This document shows positions 1-8,054 of a stretch of DNA of 43,348 nucleotides, piece after piece. The notes below the pieces were generated by a model, which worked only from the letters and a program-made list of their open reading frames with translations, was not told the origin of the DNA and ran no database searches. Each line of letters starts with the position of its first letter. Position 1 is the stretch's first letter. The stretch is from Clostridia bacterium (GTDB lineage Bacteria; Bacillota; Clostridia; Christensenellales; CAG-138), in the NCBI GenBank assembly GCA_017554455.1, contig JAFZIH010000112.1, positions 1 to 43,348 of the forward strand, written 5' to 3'. A program made the translations under genes and the position numbers.

Positions 1-154
1 AGGGGCGGATCGCATCCGCCCGTTCCGCTGTTATGGCGGACGTGCAATGCACGTCCCTACGGGAAATCGAATACCGTAGGGGCGGATCGCATCCGCCCGT
101 TCCGCTGTTATGGCGGACGTGCAATGCACGTCCCTACGGGAAATCGAATACCGT
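1..154. repeat. Perfect 77-bp tandem duplication made of palindromic modules
   Basis: Positions 1-77 and 78-154 are identical base for base. Each unit carries two palindromes, one GGCGGAT/ATCCGCC and one GGACGTGCA/TGCACGTCC, joined by GTTCCGCTGTTATGGC. The complete copy (74-140) is bounded by CCGTAGGG and its inverse CCCTACGG. The left copy is cut by the window start, so the array may extend further. No coding sequence is supported here. Confidence 0.9.
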
Positions 155-308
155 AGGGACGACCATCGGTCGTCCGTTCAGAGTTTACAGTGATGAGTTC
201 GCCGAGGGCGAACGTGATGATATGATTGCCTTGCTTTGCAAACTGATAACTCTAAACTGCTCACTTGCCGCAGGCAATCATAACGGACGACCAATGGTCG
301 TCCCTACA
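151..308. repeat. Third palindromic element with a long interior
   Basis: Starts with CCGTAGGG (151-158) and ends with CCCTAC (302-307). Its outer palindromes are GGACGACC/GGTCGTCC at 157-175 and 285-303. Instead of the short spacer of the other copies it holds about 110 bp, including a small hairpin TTCGCCGAGGGCGAA and a copy of the motif noted at 241-284. Confidence 0.7.
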
Positions 309-329
309 AGCCGCAGGCAATCATAACTC
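241..329 (-). repeat. Copies of a ~35-bp motif also present at 30321-30371
   Basis: Read on the minus strand, 241-284 contains TTATGATTGCCTGCGGCAAG followed by TGAGCAGTTTAGAGTTATCA. 311-329 repeats the first part (GAGTTATGATTGCCTGCGG). The same motif, slightly diverged and on the plus strand, lies at 30321-30371. The two loci are 30 kb apart, which marks it as a dispersed repeat. Confidence 0.7.
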
Positions 330-355
330 AAAAAACGCCCGGGCGGGCGTTTTTT
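330..355 (-). terminator. Intrinsic terminator after ygeW
   Basis: Perfect stem AAAAAACGCCC/GGGCGTTTTTT with loop GGGC, followed by T residues on both strands. It lies 10 bp past the ygeW stop and separates the gene from the repeat block. It could act in both directions. Confidence 0.9.
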
Positions 356-365
356 GTTGCTTTGC

Positions 366-1589
366 TTATGCTTCTCCGCCCTCCCAGCGCTTTTTCGCGT
401 CGGCTTCGAGCTTTTTAAGCGTTGCCTGCGGGTTCTTGACCTTTGCGAGGAAGATCATCGCCGCGATGATGTACGGCTTGAACGACGCCTGCTTGTAGAG
501 TGGATCGCGATAGCGATCGAAGACGCTCGCCGCGACCTCGCCCGCTTCGCAGGAAACATCCGTGATGTCCGCGGGCAGGCAGTGGAGGTACAGTGCCTTG
601 CCGTCCTTGGTGAGTTTCATCATTTCCTCGGTGCACTCCCAGTCCTTGTGCTCCGCGTTCTGGGCGAGAAGACGCTTTTCGAGCGCTTTGATGCCTTCGA
701 GATCGCCGTTGCCGTAGAGCTCCGTGCGTTCCTCCATCGCCTTATACGGCGCCCAGGACTTCGGATAGACGATATCGGCGTCTTTGAACGCTTCCTTCAT
801 GTCGTGCGTGATTTTGAACTTCGCGCCGGACTTTTTGCAGTTTTCCTCCGCGACCTTCACGACGTCGTCCATGATCTCATAGCCCTCGGGATACGCGAGC
901 GTGACGTCCATGCCGAACCGCGTGAACAGTCCCGCGACGCCCTGCGGCACGGATAAGGGCTTTCCGTACGACGGGCTGTACGCCCACGTCATGGCGACTT
1001 TTTTGCCCTTGAGGTTTTTGATCGCCTCGTCCAGATCGTCGCTCTGCCCGAGCGTATGGATGCAGTGCAGCATGTCCGCCATGCACTGCGTCGGGTGGTC
1101 GATATCGCACTGGAGGTTCACAAGCGTCGGCTTCTGTTCAAGCACGCCCGCCTTGTTGCCCTCGGTCACGGCGTTGACCACGTTGTGCATGTAGGTGTTG
1201 CCCTTGCCGATGTACATGTCGTCGCGGATGCCGATGACGTCCGCCATGAACGAGATCATGTTTGCGGTCTCGCGGACCGTTTCACCGTGCGCGATCTGGC
1301 TCTTGCCCTCGTCGAGGTCCTGTACCTCAAGACCTAAAAGGTTGCACGCCGACGCGAACGAAAAGCGCGTGCGGGTGGAGTTATCGCGGAACAGCGAGAT
1401 GCCGAGACCGGAATCGAAGATCTTGCAGGAGATATTGTTCTCGCGAAGATGTCTAAGCGCGTCCGCCACGGTGAACACCGCCGCGATCTCGTCGTCGGTC
1501 TTTTCCCACGTCAGGAAAAAGTCGCCGTTGTACATGTTGTCGAACTTCAATTGATCCAGCTTGTCGGTATACTTCTTTACGTTGCTCAT
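366..1589 (-). CDS. ygeW: YgeW-type knotted carbamoyltransferase
   Basis: 407 aa member of the aspartate/ornithine carbamoyltransferase superfamily. The carbamoyl-phosphate signature is visible as FRDNSTRTRFSFA near residue 75, with the later CDIDHPTQCMADMLHC and LHCLPAD segments. Length and sequence fit the knotted YgeW group rather than ArgF or PyrB. In E. coli and other gut bacteria ygeW lies in a cluster needed for anaerobic purine/urate breakdown, where it handles carbamoylated diaminopropionate-type intermediates; that is family knowledge. The start at 1589 is chosen over an upstream in-frame start because GAGGAGG sits at the right distance. It follows ygeY by 10 bp, last in a three-gene operon, before a strong terminator. 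Confidence 0.88.
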   Translation of the reverse strand: MSNVKKYTDKLDQLKFDNMYNGDFFLTWEKTDDEIAAVFTVADALRHLRENNISCKIFDSGLGISLFRDNSTRTRFSFASACNLLGLEVQDLDEGKSQIAHGETVRETANMISFMADVIGIRDDMYIGKGNTYMHNVVNAVTEGNKAGVLEQKPTLVNLQCDIDHPTQCMADMLHCIHTLGQSDDLDEAIKNLKGKKVAMTWAYSPSYGKPLSVPQGVAGLFTRFGMDVTLAYPEGYEIMDDVVKVAEENCKKSGAKFKITHDMKEAFKDADIVYPKSWAPYKAMEERTELYGNGDLEGIKALEKRLLAQNAEHKDWECTEEMMKLTKDGKALYLHCLPADITDVSCEAGEVAASVFDRYRDPLYKQASFKPYIIAAMIFLAKVKNPQATLKKLEADAKKRWEGGEA

Positions 1590-1599
1590 AGAATCCTCC

Positions 1600-2976
1600 T
1601 CAGTCGTTTGCAAACTTGGTGTCGGTCTTGCCCGCGCGGTATTCCGTCACGTCGTCCGTGCGGTTTTCGGGTTTATAGCACATCGGGACCGCCGCGTACA
1701 GCGCCGCGCAGGTCACGAGGTCCTGCTTCCATGTGATCTCGTTCGGCGCGTGCGCCTGCGACTCCGCGCCGGGACCGAAGCCCACGCACGGGATGCCGTA
1801 GCGTCCCTGAATCGAAACGCCGTTCGTCGAGAACGTCCACTTGTCGATCAGCGGACGGTTGCGCTTATCCATTGCGCTTTCGTGCCCGATGCGCTTGTCC
1901 CCGAACAGGCCCTTGTGCGCGTCGACGAGCGCCTGCACGTGCGCCGCGCTCTCTTTATTGATCCACGTCGGGAAATAGCACTCGGTCTCGTACTTCAAGC
2001 CGGTCCACGCCGGACGGTCGTACATATACATCGAGACCTTGACGTCGTCGCCGTACTTACGGCATGCCGGGAGGTTCCGGATCTCCTCGAGGCAGGAATC
2101 CCACGTTTCGCCCGCGGTCATGCGGCGATCCAGAGAGACCGCGCAGGAATCCGCGACCGCGCAGCGCGACGGCGAGGTGTAGAAGATCTGCGAACAGGTG
2201 ATCGTGCCGCGGCCGAGGAAGCGCGCGTCCTCCCAATGCTCCGGATTGTACTTCGGATCGAGCATTTTCACAAGGCCCTTGATCTCGTCTTCGTCCGTTG
2301 CCGTGTTCTCGTTCAGCGCGCGGACCTCGCGGAGGATGTCCGCCATCTTGTAGATCGCGTTGTCGCCGCGTTCCGGCGCGGAGCCGTGGCACGAGACGCC
2401 CTTGACGTCCACGCGGATCTCCATGCGTCCGCGGTGTCCGCGATAGATGCCGCCGTCGGTCGGCTCGGTGGAGACGACGAACTCCGGCGTGATCCCGTCC
2501 TCCTTATGGATGTACTGCCAGCAGAGCCCGTCGCAGTCCTCCTCCTGTACGGAGGCGACCACGAGGATCTTCGTATCCGCGGGAATCAGTCCGAGGTCCT
2601 TCATGATCCTTGCGCCGTACACCGCCGAGACCACGCCGCCCTCCTGATCGGAACCGCCGCGGCCGTAGATGATGTCGTCGGTCTCATAGCCCTTATAGGG
2701 ATCGTGCTCCCAGTTTGCGATGTTGCCGATGCCGACGGTGTCGATGTGCCCGTCAAACGCGATGATGCGGCTTCCTTCTCCCATCCAGCCAAGCGCGTTG
2801 CCCTCCGGGTCGATCTCCGCCTTGTCAAAGCCGAGCGCTTCCATCTCCGCGATCGTGCGGCGGATGACGCCCTCCTCCTCGCAGCTCTCGCTGGGGATCG
2901 CGATGAGGTCTCTCAAAAACTTCGTCATTTGCGGCAGATACCCTTGCGCCGCCCGTTTGATTGCTTCAAAATCCAT
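1600..2976 (-). CDS. ygeY: YgeY family M20 metallohydrolase
   Basis: 458 aa zinc-dependent hydrolase of the M20 peptidase/deacylase family. Metal-site segments are FDGHIDTVG near residue 74, [10 protein letters not shown] near 106 and VQEEDCDG near 143, and the dimerisation-domain histidine lies in [13 protein letters not shown]. It matches the YgeY group, called selenium-metabolism-linked hydrolase in older annotation, which travels with ygeW and ygeX in purine/ureido-amino-acid degradation clusters. ygeX (diaminopropionate ammonia-lyase) is not in this window. The gene starts 15 bp after the regulator and ends 10 bp before ygeW, so the three are probably co-transcribed. The AAAGGAAA before the ATG is a good ribosome binding site. 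Confidence 0.87.
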   Translation of the reverse strand: MDFEAIKRAAQGYLPQMTKFLRDLIAIPSESCEEEGVIRRTIAEMEALGFDKAEIDPEGNALGWMGEGSRIIAFDGHIDTVGIGNIANWEHDPYKGYETDDIIYGRGGSDQEGGVVSAVYGARIMKDLGLIPADTKILVVASVQEEDCDGLCWQYIHKEDGITPEFVVSTEPTDGGIYRGHRGRMEIRVDVKGVSCHGSAPERGDNAIYKMADILREVRALNENTATDEDEIKGLVKMLDPKYNPEHWEDARFLGRGTITCSQIFYTSPSRCAVADSCAVSLDRRMTAGETWDSCLEEIRNLPACRKYGDDVKVSMYMYDRPAWTGLKYETECYFPTWINKESAAHVQALVDAHKGLFGDKRIGHESAMDKRNRPLIDKWTFSTNGVSIQGRYGIPCVGFGPGAESQAHAPNEITWKQDLVTCAALYAAVPMCYKPENRTDDVTEYRAGKTDTKFAND

Positions 2977-2991
2977 ACTGTTTTCCTTTCT

Positions 2992-3633
2992 TCAGTTCTG
3001 AACGGTATTTGTTGCGTCGATGTAGGAATACAAGGTATATTTGCTGATGCCGAAATACTTCGACACCCTGTCTCCGCTGCGGGTGATGAGAAACGCGCCG
3101 GCTTTGTTCAAAAACGCGATCGCCTTGACCTTATCGTCCTTGTTCATCATGGCGACGGGCTTGCCGATCAGCTGCACCGACTGTTCGATGAGATCGTCGA
3201 GGAGCTCGTTGACCGACAGCGGGATGCGCTCCGGCGTCTTCTTTTCCTCCTCCTTGTGGTGCAGAAGCGAGCCGATCGCGTGCTCGGCGGTCAATAGCTC
3301 GGTCACGTCGTAATTGATCGAGAAGATCCCCTCCGGCACGCCGTTTTCGTCGCGGATGTAGACCGTGGCGCATTTTATGATCCGCCCGTCGTGCGTGCGC
3401 ATGAGATACCCCGCGGAATCGGAAAGCGAGTTCGGATCCTCCGATTTCAGCGCTTCCAGCACGACGCGGCTCGGTCCGTCGCCCTTTTGCCGGTGCGTGA
3501 CGTGTCCGTTTTCGATCAGCGCGATCGTGTGCTCCATGTCGCCGCTCTGTAAATCGTGTACCGCGACCTCGCAGTGATTGCCGAACTGCGCCGCGATCGC
3601 TTTTGAGAGCCGTTCCAAAAAGTCGAGATCCAT
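2992..3633 (-). CDS. YheO-like PAS / DauR-type HTH transcriptional regulator
   Basis: 213 aa. Residues about 5-115 form a YheO-like PAS sensor domain (SLSDSAGYLMRTHDGRIIKC, FSINYDVTELL). The C-terminus carries a DauR-type helix-turn-helix (AFLITRSGDRVSKYFGISKY). Regulators of this type control amino-acid or purine catabolic genes in response to a small ligand. Its position as first gene of the ygeY-ygeW operon makes those genes, and itself, the likely targets. The start at 3633 is chosen over an in-frame start 150 bp upstream because AGGGGGC precedes it and a promoter (3669-3697) lies between the two. Confidence 0.82.
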   Translation of the reverse strand: MDLDFLERLSKAIAAQFGNHCEVAVHDLQSGDMEHTIALIENGHVTHRQKGDGPSRVVLEALKSEDPNSLSDSAGYLMRTHDGRIIKCATVYIRDENGVPEGIFSINYDVTELLTAEHAIGSLLHHKEEEKKTPERIPLSVNELLDDLIEQSVQLIGKPVAMMNKDDKVKAIAFLNKAGAFLITRSGDRVSKYFGISKYTLYSYIDATNTVQN

Positions 3634-3668
3634 GCTTTGCCCCCTGTTGCCGCATTTTATACGATACC

Positions 3669-3697
3669 AGTATAAACGATTTTTGCCCGATGCACAA
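3669..3697 (-). promoter_or_regulatory. Sigma-A-like promoter of the regulator-ygeY-ygeW operon
   Basis: On the minus strand TTGTGC (3692-3697) is followed after exactly 17 bp by TATACT (3669-3674). The start codon at 3633 lies 35 bp further on. Confidence 0.6.
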
Positions 3698-3701
3698 GGG
3701 G

Positions 3702-3718
3702 AAATCAAACTTTGATTT
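3702..3718. promoter_or_regulatory. Operator candidate between divergent promoters
   Basis: Perfect inverted repeat AAATCAAA-C-TTTGATTT. It sits 5 bp upstream of the regulator promoter's -35 box and 38 bp from the divergent promoter of the DUF1292 gene, a natural place for an autoregulatory site. The assignment to the PAS-HTH regulator is inference. Confidence 0.45.
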
Positions 3719-3755
3719 TGTTTTGCAAAAAGATTTTTCGCACCGCGGTTTTTGC

Positions 3756-3784
3756 TTGCAATGTGAAGCGGTTTGCGGTACAAT
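3756..3784 (+). promoter_or_regulatory. Sigma-A-like promoter of the DUF1292 gene
   Basis: TTGCAA (3756-3761), 17-bp spacer, TACAAT (3779-3784). The ATG follows at 3814 after GAAAGGAGAA. Confidence 0.7.
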
Positions 3785-3813
3785 GAAGTGTAACAAACGA
3801 AAGGAGAACCGCT

Positions 3814-4128
3814 ATGGAAGACGAAAGAGATCTTGTCACCTTTACCGATGAGGAAGGCAACGAGTTTGACCTTGAGGTCATTGATTATTTTGAGTACGAG
3901 GGCAAGGAATACGCCGTTCTGGTCGACGCGGAGCTGCCCGAGGAGCCCGAAGAGGACTTCGAGGTCTGCATCATGGAGATCATCGTGAACGAAGAAGAGG
4001 ACCTCGAAGAGTTCGTACCCGTTCCCGACGACCTTCTGGACACGCTGTTTGCGATCGCGGAAAAGCGCATGGAGTGCTGGGACTGCGAGGCGGAGACCTG
4101 CGACGGCTGCGAAAACGCAGACGAATAA
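3814..4128 (+). CDS. DUF1292 family acidic protein
   Basis: 104 aa, very acidic. It opens with the family pattern LVTFTDEEGNEFDLEVIDYF and continues EYAVLVDAELPEEPEEDFEV. The family (YrzB-like) is widespread in Firmicutes and has no settled function. This copy carries a cysteine-rich tail (CWDCEAETCDGC) that could bind metal, which I do not recall as a usual family trait. It is monocistronic, with its own promoter and a terminator 17 bp after the stop. Confidence 0.85.
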   Translation: MEDERDLVTFTDEEGNEFDLEVIDYFEYEGKEYAVLVDAELPEEPEEDFEVCIMEIIVNEEEDLEEFVPVPDDLLDTLFAIAEKRMECWDCEAETCDGCENADE

Positions 4129-4145
4129 TACCGGAGATATAAAAG

Positions 4146-4172
4146 AGCTTCCCGAACGCGGGAAGCTTTTTT
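4146..4172 (+). terminator. Intrinsic terminator of the DUF1292 gene
   Basis: Stem AGCTTCCCG/CGGGAAGCT, loop AACG, then six T. It lies between convergent genes and may also serve the CapA gene. Confidence 0.9.
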
Positions 4173-4187
4173 AGTTGATATGAATTA

Positions 4188-5888
4188 CTATTCGTCCGTT
4201 TCGTCCAGAACGCGTATGCCCTCGACGCTGCCGAGCTCTTCGAGCGCAAGCGCGCGGGCTTTTTTGAGCGAATTGATCTCGCCCCCGATGAGCGGCGTAT
4301 TGAGCCCCGTGATCCGTTCCGGGTCTTTGTACGCCGGCATAACGACGATCCGCGGTTTCGACTGACCGTCTCTTTTGATCGTGAGCGTCGGCAAAACCGC
4401 CGCGTCGCAAAGCGTCACCTTGCCGGTTCCGTAATCCTTTTCGAGCGTAAGCTGCGTATAGAGCCCCACCATCAGCTTGAACCGGTTGTTCGCGGTGAAG
4501 TTTCCGAGCGAATACAGCACAAGCCCGGTGTACGGTCCGTCCTCACGCTCGACGGTAATGTATTCCGCGTCTTTCACGCGATGCGGATGCGAACCGACGA
4601 TGCAGTCCGCGCCGGCTTCCAGAAACAGCTTTGCCAGATCGCGCGTTTCCTGTTCCGCAGGTCCGTCCTTTTCGTAATCCCAATGCGCGAACAGGATCAC
4701 AAACTCCGCGCCGTTCTCCCGCAGGCGTTTGATATCGTCCAGAACGCCCTGCCGCGGCTGCCTGTTCTCGTCCAGTCGGTTATACAGATACGTTTCCCCG
4801 TCGTCGATGCCGAAGGTCGACGGGTCCACGTTCATCGTCCGCATGACGGTCACAAACCCGACGCGCACGCCCTGTACGTTTATGATGCACGGAACCTGCT
4901 TATCCTCCGCGCTTAAAAACGTCCCGGTATGATAAAACCCCGCCGCGCGGATCGTTTCGATCGTGCGTAAAAGACCGTCCACGCCCTTGTCCAGGCAATG
5001 GTTGTTTCCGGTCGTAAGGAGGTCCACGCCGTACTCTTTCAACGGCTCAAGCACGGAATCCGGCGCATTGAACCGAAACTCGCCCGGCTTCGGATCGTTC
5101 TTCGTGGAATATCGCGCTTCCGGACCCGCAAGCGGCGCTTCCAGATTGGCGCACATCAGGTCGACCGAGCCGAACAGGTCTATAAACGGCGCGAACAGCG
5201 TGTGATAATCGTACGTGCCGTCTTTCATCCGCGTATCCGAAACGATCCCGCTCGGGATCATGATGTCGCCGACACACCCGATCGTGATATGCGTCGGCTC
5301 CGGCACGGGCGTGGGGCTCGGCGTGGGACTCGGCGTCGATTCCGGCGTCGGGCTCGGCGTGGGTTCGGGCGTCGGCGGTTCGGTTTCCGCCGCCGCTTCC
5401 GGCGCTTCTCCCGCAAGACTTTCGCACAGCGCTTCGAAATCGGACTGCGTTTCACGGGACACGAAGGAAAACGCCTGAATGTCTCCCCTGTCGCCGGTCC
5501 AGTAGAGATAGAGCCACGGACCGTCGTCGCCGGCTTCGAGATGTTCCTGCCGCGCGATCACCCTGCCTCCCACGAGAAGGACGAGAAAATCGGACCATTG
5601 ATCGCCGGAAAGCTCTGTCGTTTCGGAGACCGTCGCGTCCGCTTCCGTCAGCGGAAAGTGATCGCCCTCGCGCGTTTCATGGAAGAATTTGTACGCGCCG
5701 TCTTCCTTATAGAAGCGGTAGCGCTGATAGTGCGGCGGATAGGTCGAGGTCGAAACGGTGCAGTAGAACTCCGTCACGTCCTCCGGCTCGATATCGACGC
5801 CCACAACGTACACGCTCTTTTTCGGCTGACTGCAGCCGCAAATCGGCAGCAGCGCAAGGCACAGAATGAGGATCGCGATCTTTTTCAT
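4188..5888 (-). CDS. CapA-family metallophosphatase-like lipoprotein
   Basis: 566 aa. A lipoprotein signal (MKKIAILILCLALLPICGC) puts it outside the membrane. Residues about 20-165 form an unrecognised N-terminal domain. A low-complexity Pro/Thr/Ser/Glu linker spans about 165-199. Residues about 200-520 are a CapA (PGA_cap) domain with the calcineurin-like metal segments CVGDIMIP, NLEAPL, TTGNNHCLDKG and VGSHPHRV. CapA proteins relate to poly-gamma-glutamate capsule production, but no capB or capC lies nearby, so a capsule role cannot be claimed. The start at 5888 is chosen for its AGGAG and signal peptide. The gene follows the aminotransferase terminator and has no clear promoter of its own. 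Confidence 0.82.
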   Translation of the reverse strand: MKKIAILILCLALLPICGCSQPKKSVYVVGVDIEPEDVTEFYCTVSTSTYPPHYQRYRFYKEDGAYKFFHETREGDHFPLTEADATVSETTELSGDQWSDFLVLLVGGRVIARQEHLEAGDDGPWLYLYWTGDRGDIQAFSFVSRETQSDFEALCESLAGEAPEAAAETEPPTPEPTPSPTPESTPSPTPSPTPVPEPTHITIGCVGDIMIPSGIVSDTRMKDGTYDYHTLFAPFIDLFGSVDLMCANLEAPLAGPEARYSTKNDPKPGEFRFNAPDSVLEPLKEYGVDLLTTGNNHCLDKGVDGLLRTIETIRAAGFYHTGTFLSAEDKQVPCIINVQGVRVGFVTVMRTMNVDPSTFGIDDGETYLYNRLDENRQPRQGVLDDIKRLRENGAEFVILFAHWDYEKDGPAEQETRDLAKLFLEAGADCIVGSHPHRVKDAEYITVEREDGPYTGLVLYSLGNFTANNRFKLMVGLYTQLTLEKDYGTGKVTLCDAAVLPTLTIKRDGQSKPRIVVMPAYKDPERITGLNTPLIGGEINSLKKARALALEELGSVEGIRVLDETDE

Positions 5889-5909
5889 TTGAAACGACTC
5901 CTGTATAAA

Positions 5910-5940
5910 AGCGGCGGAAGCCGAAGCTTCCGCCAAAGCC
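5910..5940 (-). terminator. Terminator of the iorA-to-aminotransferase operon
   Basis: On the minus strand GGCGGAAGC-TTCG-GCTTCCGCC followed by GCTTTTATA: a 9-bp stem with a stable UUCG-type loop, 8 bp after the aminotransferase stop and just before the CapA start. Confidence 0.8.
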
Positions 5941-5948
5941 ATTTATTC

Positions 5949-7133
5949 TTATAACCCGGCTTCGATGAGCGCTTTGAACGCGGGCAGGGATTTTAAGATC
6001 ATCTCGTGGCTCACGCAGGTGGAAAGGCGGAGATATCCGGGGCAGCCGAACGGCTCGCACGGCGGGACGAGGATGTTGAAATCCTTCGCACGCTCGGAAA
6101 ACTCCAGCGCGGTGCCGAACGGGGCCTTTATGAGCATATAGAACGCGCCGTGCGGATAGACGCAGGTGTAGCCGAAGCCGGTCAGCGCCTCATAGAGCGT
6201 TTTGCGGTTCTCGTCGTACGCCTGAATGTCCGGCATCAGCCCGCAGCACTGCTCCACGATGTACTGCGAGGTGGTCGGCGCGCAGATGTGACCCAAGGCA
6301 CGGGCCGAGCCCGCGACGGCGTTGAAGAGATCGACGCTGTCCGCGCACCGATCCGGTACGTACACGTAACCGATACGCTCGCCGGGAAGCGACAGGGACT
6401 TTGACCACGAATAGCAGACGACGGTGTTCTCGTAGATGTTCGGGATGAACGGCGCTTCGTAGCCGTCGAACACGAGCTCACGGTACGGCTCGTCCGCGAT
6501 CAGGTAGATCGGATGACCGAATTCGGCGCTCTTTTTGCGAAGCAGGTCCGCAAGCGCTTCGAGCGCTTCCTTTTTGTACACGACGCCGGAGGGGTTGTTC
6601 GGCGAGTTGATGATGATCGCCTGCGTGTGCTCGGTGAAGTACGGCTCGACGTCCTCGACGTGCAGATCGAAATCGGTCGTGTTCGCCGGAACGACGACGA
6701 CCTTGCCGCCGACGGCGTTGATAAACGTCGGGTATTCCGGGAAATACGGCGCAAGGATGATGAATTCCGCGCCCTCGACGCGCATCGCCTTCATGGTGCT
6801 CATGAGTGCCGGCGCGGCGCCGCAGGTGAAGAACAGGTTTTGCGCACGCGCGCCGCAATGGAACCGTTCGTCGAGGTTCTTTGCCACCGCTTCGCGCACG
6901 CTCATGGCGCCGGTCGCGGACGTGTAGCCGTGGACCTTGACGGTGTCCTTGCGCGCGGCGATCGCCTTGTACGCATCCTGCACCGCGTCGGGCGCGGGCA
7001 CGGACGGGTTGCCGATCGAGAAATCAAAGACGTTTTCCGCGCCGATCTCCGCTTTTTTCCGGAGTCCGTACTCAAAGAGCTCGCGGATGCCCGAACGCTT
7101 TGCGCCGAGCTGTACCATTTCGTTTACCAGCAT
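5949..7133 (-). CDS. PLP-dependent class I aminotransferase
   Basis: 394 aa, normal length for a fold-type I (AspC-like) aminotransferase. NSPNNPSGVVY near residue 175 and SWSKSLSLPGERIGY near 237 hold the cofactor-binding Asn and the Schiff-base Lys; LIADEPYREL carries the conserved Asp/Tyr. The reaction would be amino acid to 2-oxoacid with 2-oxoglutarate as likely acceptor. It is the last gene of the iorA-iorB-buk-ptb operon, 15 bp after ptb, and a UUCG terminator follows. This context suggests it feeds oxoacid to IorAB. Substrate choice (aromatic, branched or other) cannot be read from the sequence. Confidence 0.86.
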   Translation of the reverse strand: MLVNEMVQLGAKRSGIRELFEYGLRKKAEIGAENVFDFSIGNPSVPAPDAVQDAYKAIAARKDTVKVHGYTSATGAMSVREAVAKNLDERFHCGARAQNLFFTCGAAPALMSTMKAMRVEGAEFIILAPYFPEYPTFINAVGGKVVVVPANTTDFDLHVEDVEPYFTEHTQAIIINSPNNPSGVVYKKEALEALADLLRKKSAEFGHPIYLIADEPYRELVFDGYEAPFIPNIYENTVVCYSWSKSLSLPGERIGYVYVPDRCADSVDLFNAVAGSARALGHICAPTTSQYIVEQCCGLMPDIQAYDENRKTLYEALTGFGYTCVYPHGAFYMLIKAPFGTALEFSERAKDFNILVPPCEPFGCPGYLRLSTCVSHEMILKSLPAFKALIEAGL

Positions 7134-7148
7134 TTGATGATCCTCCCT

Positions 7149-8054
7149 TTAATTCTCCATTCCGCGTGCGACGACCGCGCCGAGCGCCATTGCCGCCAGC
7201 TTGACCTCCGCGCTGTCCGCGCGGGAAACCAACACGATCGGCACCTTTGCGCCGACGACGATGCCGGCGTTCATGGCGCCGCCGAAGATCGACATCGCCT
7301 TGCCGATGCCGTTGCCCGTTTCATACGAGGGAACGAGCAGGATATCCGCCTGCCCCGCGCCCTTCGCTTCATAATGCTTGTGATGACAGGCGGCTTCCGA
7401 GACCGCAAGGTCCAGTCCCACAGGACCGTACACGTTCATGTTGTACTTTGCCCAGCGATCCGTCATTTCGGAGAGCGTTTTTGCGTCGACCGTCGACTGG
7501 ATCTTCGGGTTCACGACCTCCGCGCCGCAGATACAGGCGGCGTTGATCTCGTCGTAGCCCAATGCCTTAAACACCTTCGCGGCGTTTTCGAGGATCTCGA
7601 TCTTCTTTTCGAGGTCCGGGAACGTGTTCATGCCGCCGTCGGTGAGCCCCATCATGCGGTGACCCTTCGGCTCGTACATCATAACGTGGCTGATGAGCTT
7701 GCCGGTCCTTAACCCTGCCTCGGGCTTCAGCACCGCGCGCATGATATCCGGCGTGTTCAGAAGCCCTTTCATGAGGAAGTTTGCCTTCCCCGCGCTCACG
7801 CACTCGACCGCCTTTGCGGCGCAGTCCGTGTCGGTGTCGGCGTGGATGATCTCGTACTCGTTCGGATCTTCGCCGAGGTCTTTGAGGATCGACGTGATCG
7901 CGTCCTCATGTCCCACAAGGATCGGCTCCGCGATTTTACGGCGCTTCGCTTCCGCGACCGCTTTCAGAACGTCCGCGTCGTGCGCGGCGGCAACCGCGAT
8001 GCGTCCGGAGGCAAAGCCCTCCGCGGCCTTGATGATCTCCTGTATCGTTCTCAT
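7149..8054 (-). CDS. ptb: Phosphate butyryltransferase-type phosphotransacylase
   Basis: 301 aa of the phosphate acetyl/butaryl-transferase family: acyl-CoA + phosphate to acyl-phosphate + CoA. Visible family segments are NFLMKGLLNTPDIMRAVL near residue 95, MMGLTDGGMNTFPDLEKK near 135 and LVPSYETGNGIGKAMSIFGG near 245. Its start overlaps the buk stop by 4 bp (ATGA), so the two are translationally coupled, as expected for enzymes acting in sequence. With IorAB upstream the acyl group need not be butyryl: arylacetyl-CoA or branched acyl-CoA is a reasonable alternative. No butyryl-CoA synthesis genes are in the window. Confidence 0.87.
   Translation of the reverse strand: MRTIQEIIKAAEGFASGRIAVAAAHDADVLKAVAEAKRRKIAEPILVGHEDAITSILKDLGEDPNEYEIIHADTDTDCAAKAVECVSAGKANFLMKGLLNTPDIMRAVLKPEAGLRTGKLISHVMMYEPKGHRMMGLTDGGMNTFPDLEKKIEILENAAKVFKALGYDEINAACICGAEVVNPKIQSTVDAKTLSEMTDRWAKYNMNVYGPVGLDLAVSEAACHHKHYEAKGAGQADILLVPSYETGNGIGKAMSIFGGAMNAGIVVGAKVPIVLVSRADSAEVKLAAMALGAVVARGMEN

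Noticed and set aside
33..326. Small open frame through the repeat block
   Set aside because: It simply translates the 77-bp tandem repeat; no ribosome binding site and repeated peptide.
1..330. CRISPR array
   Set aside because: The repeats are long palindromes in direct contact, there are no variable spacers of constant length and no cas genes.
1600..2976. Selenoprotein or SECIS element suggested by the old name of ygeY
   Set aside because: No in-frame TGA in the gene and no hairpin of the SECIS type next to a UGA was seen.
1561..3297. A 578-codon plus-strand open frame opposite ygeY and the regulator
   Set aside because: Antisense shadow of recognised genes without any domain or ribosome binding site.
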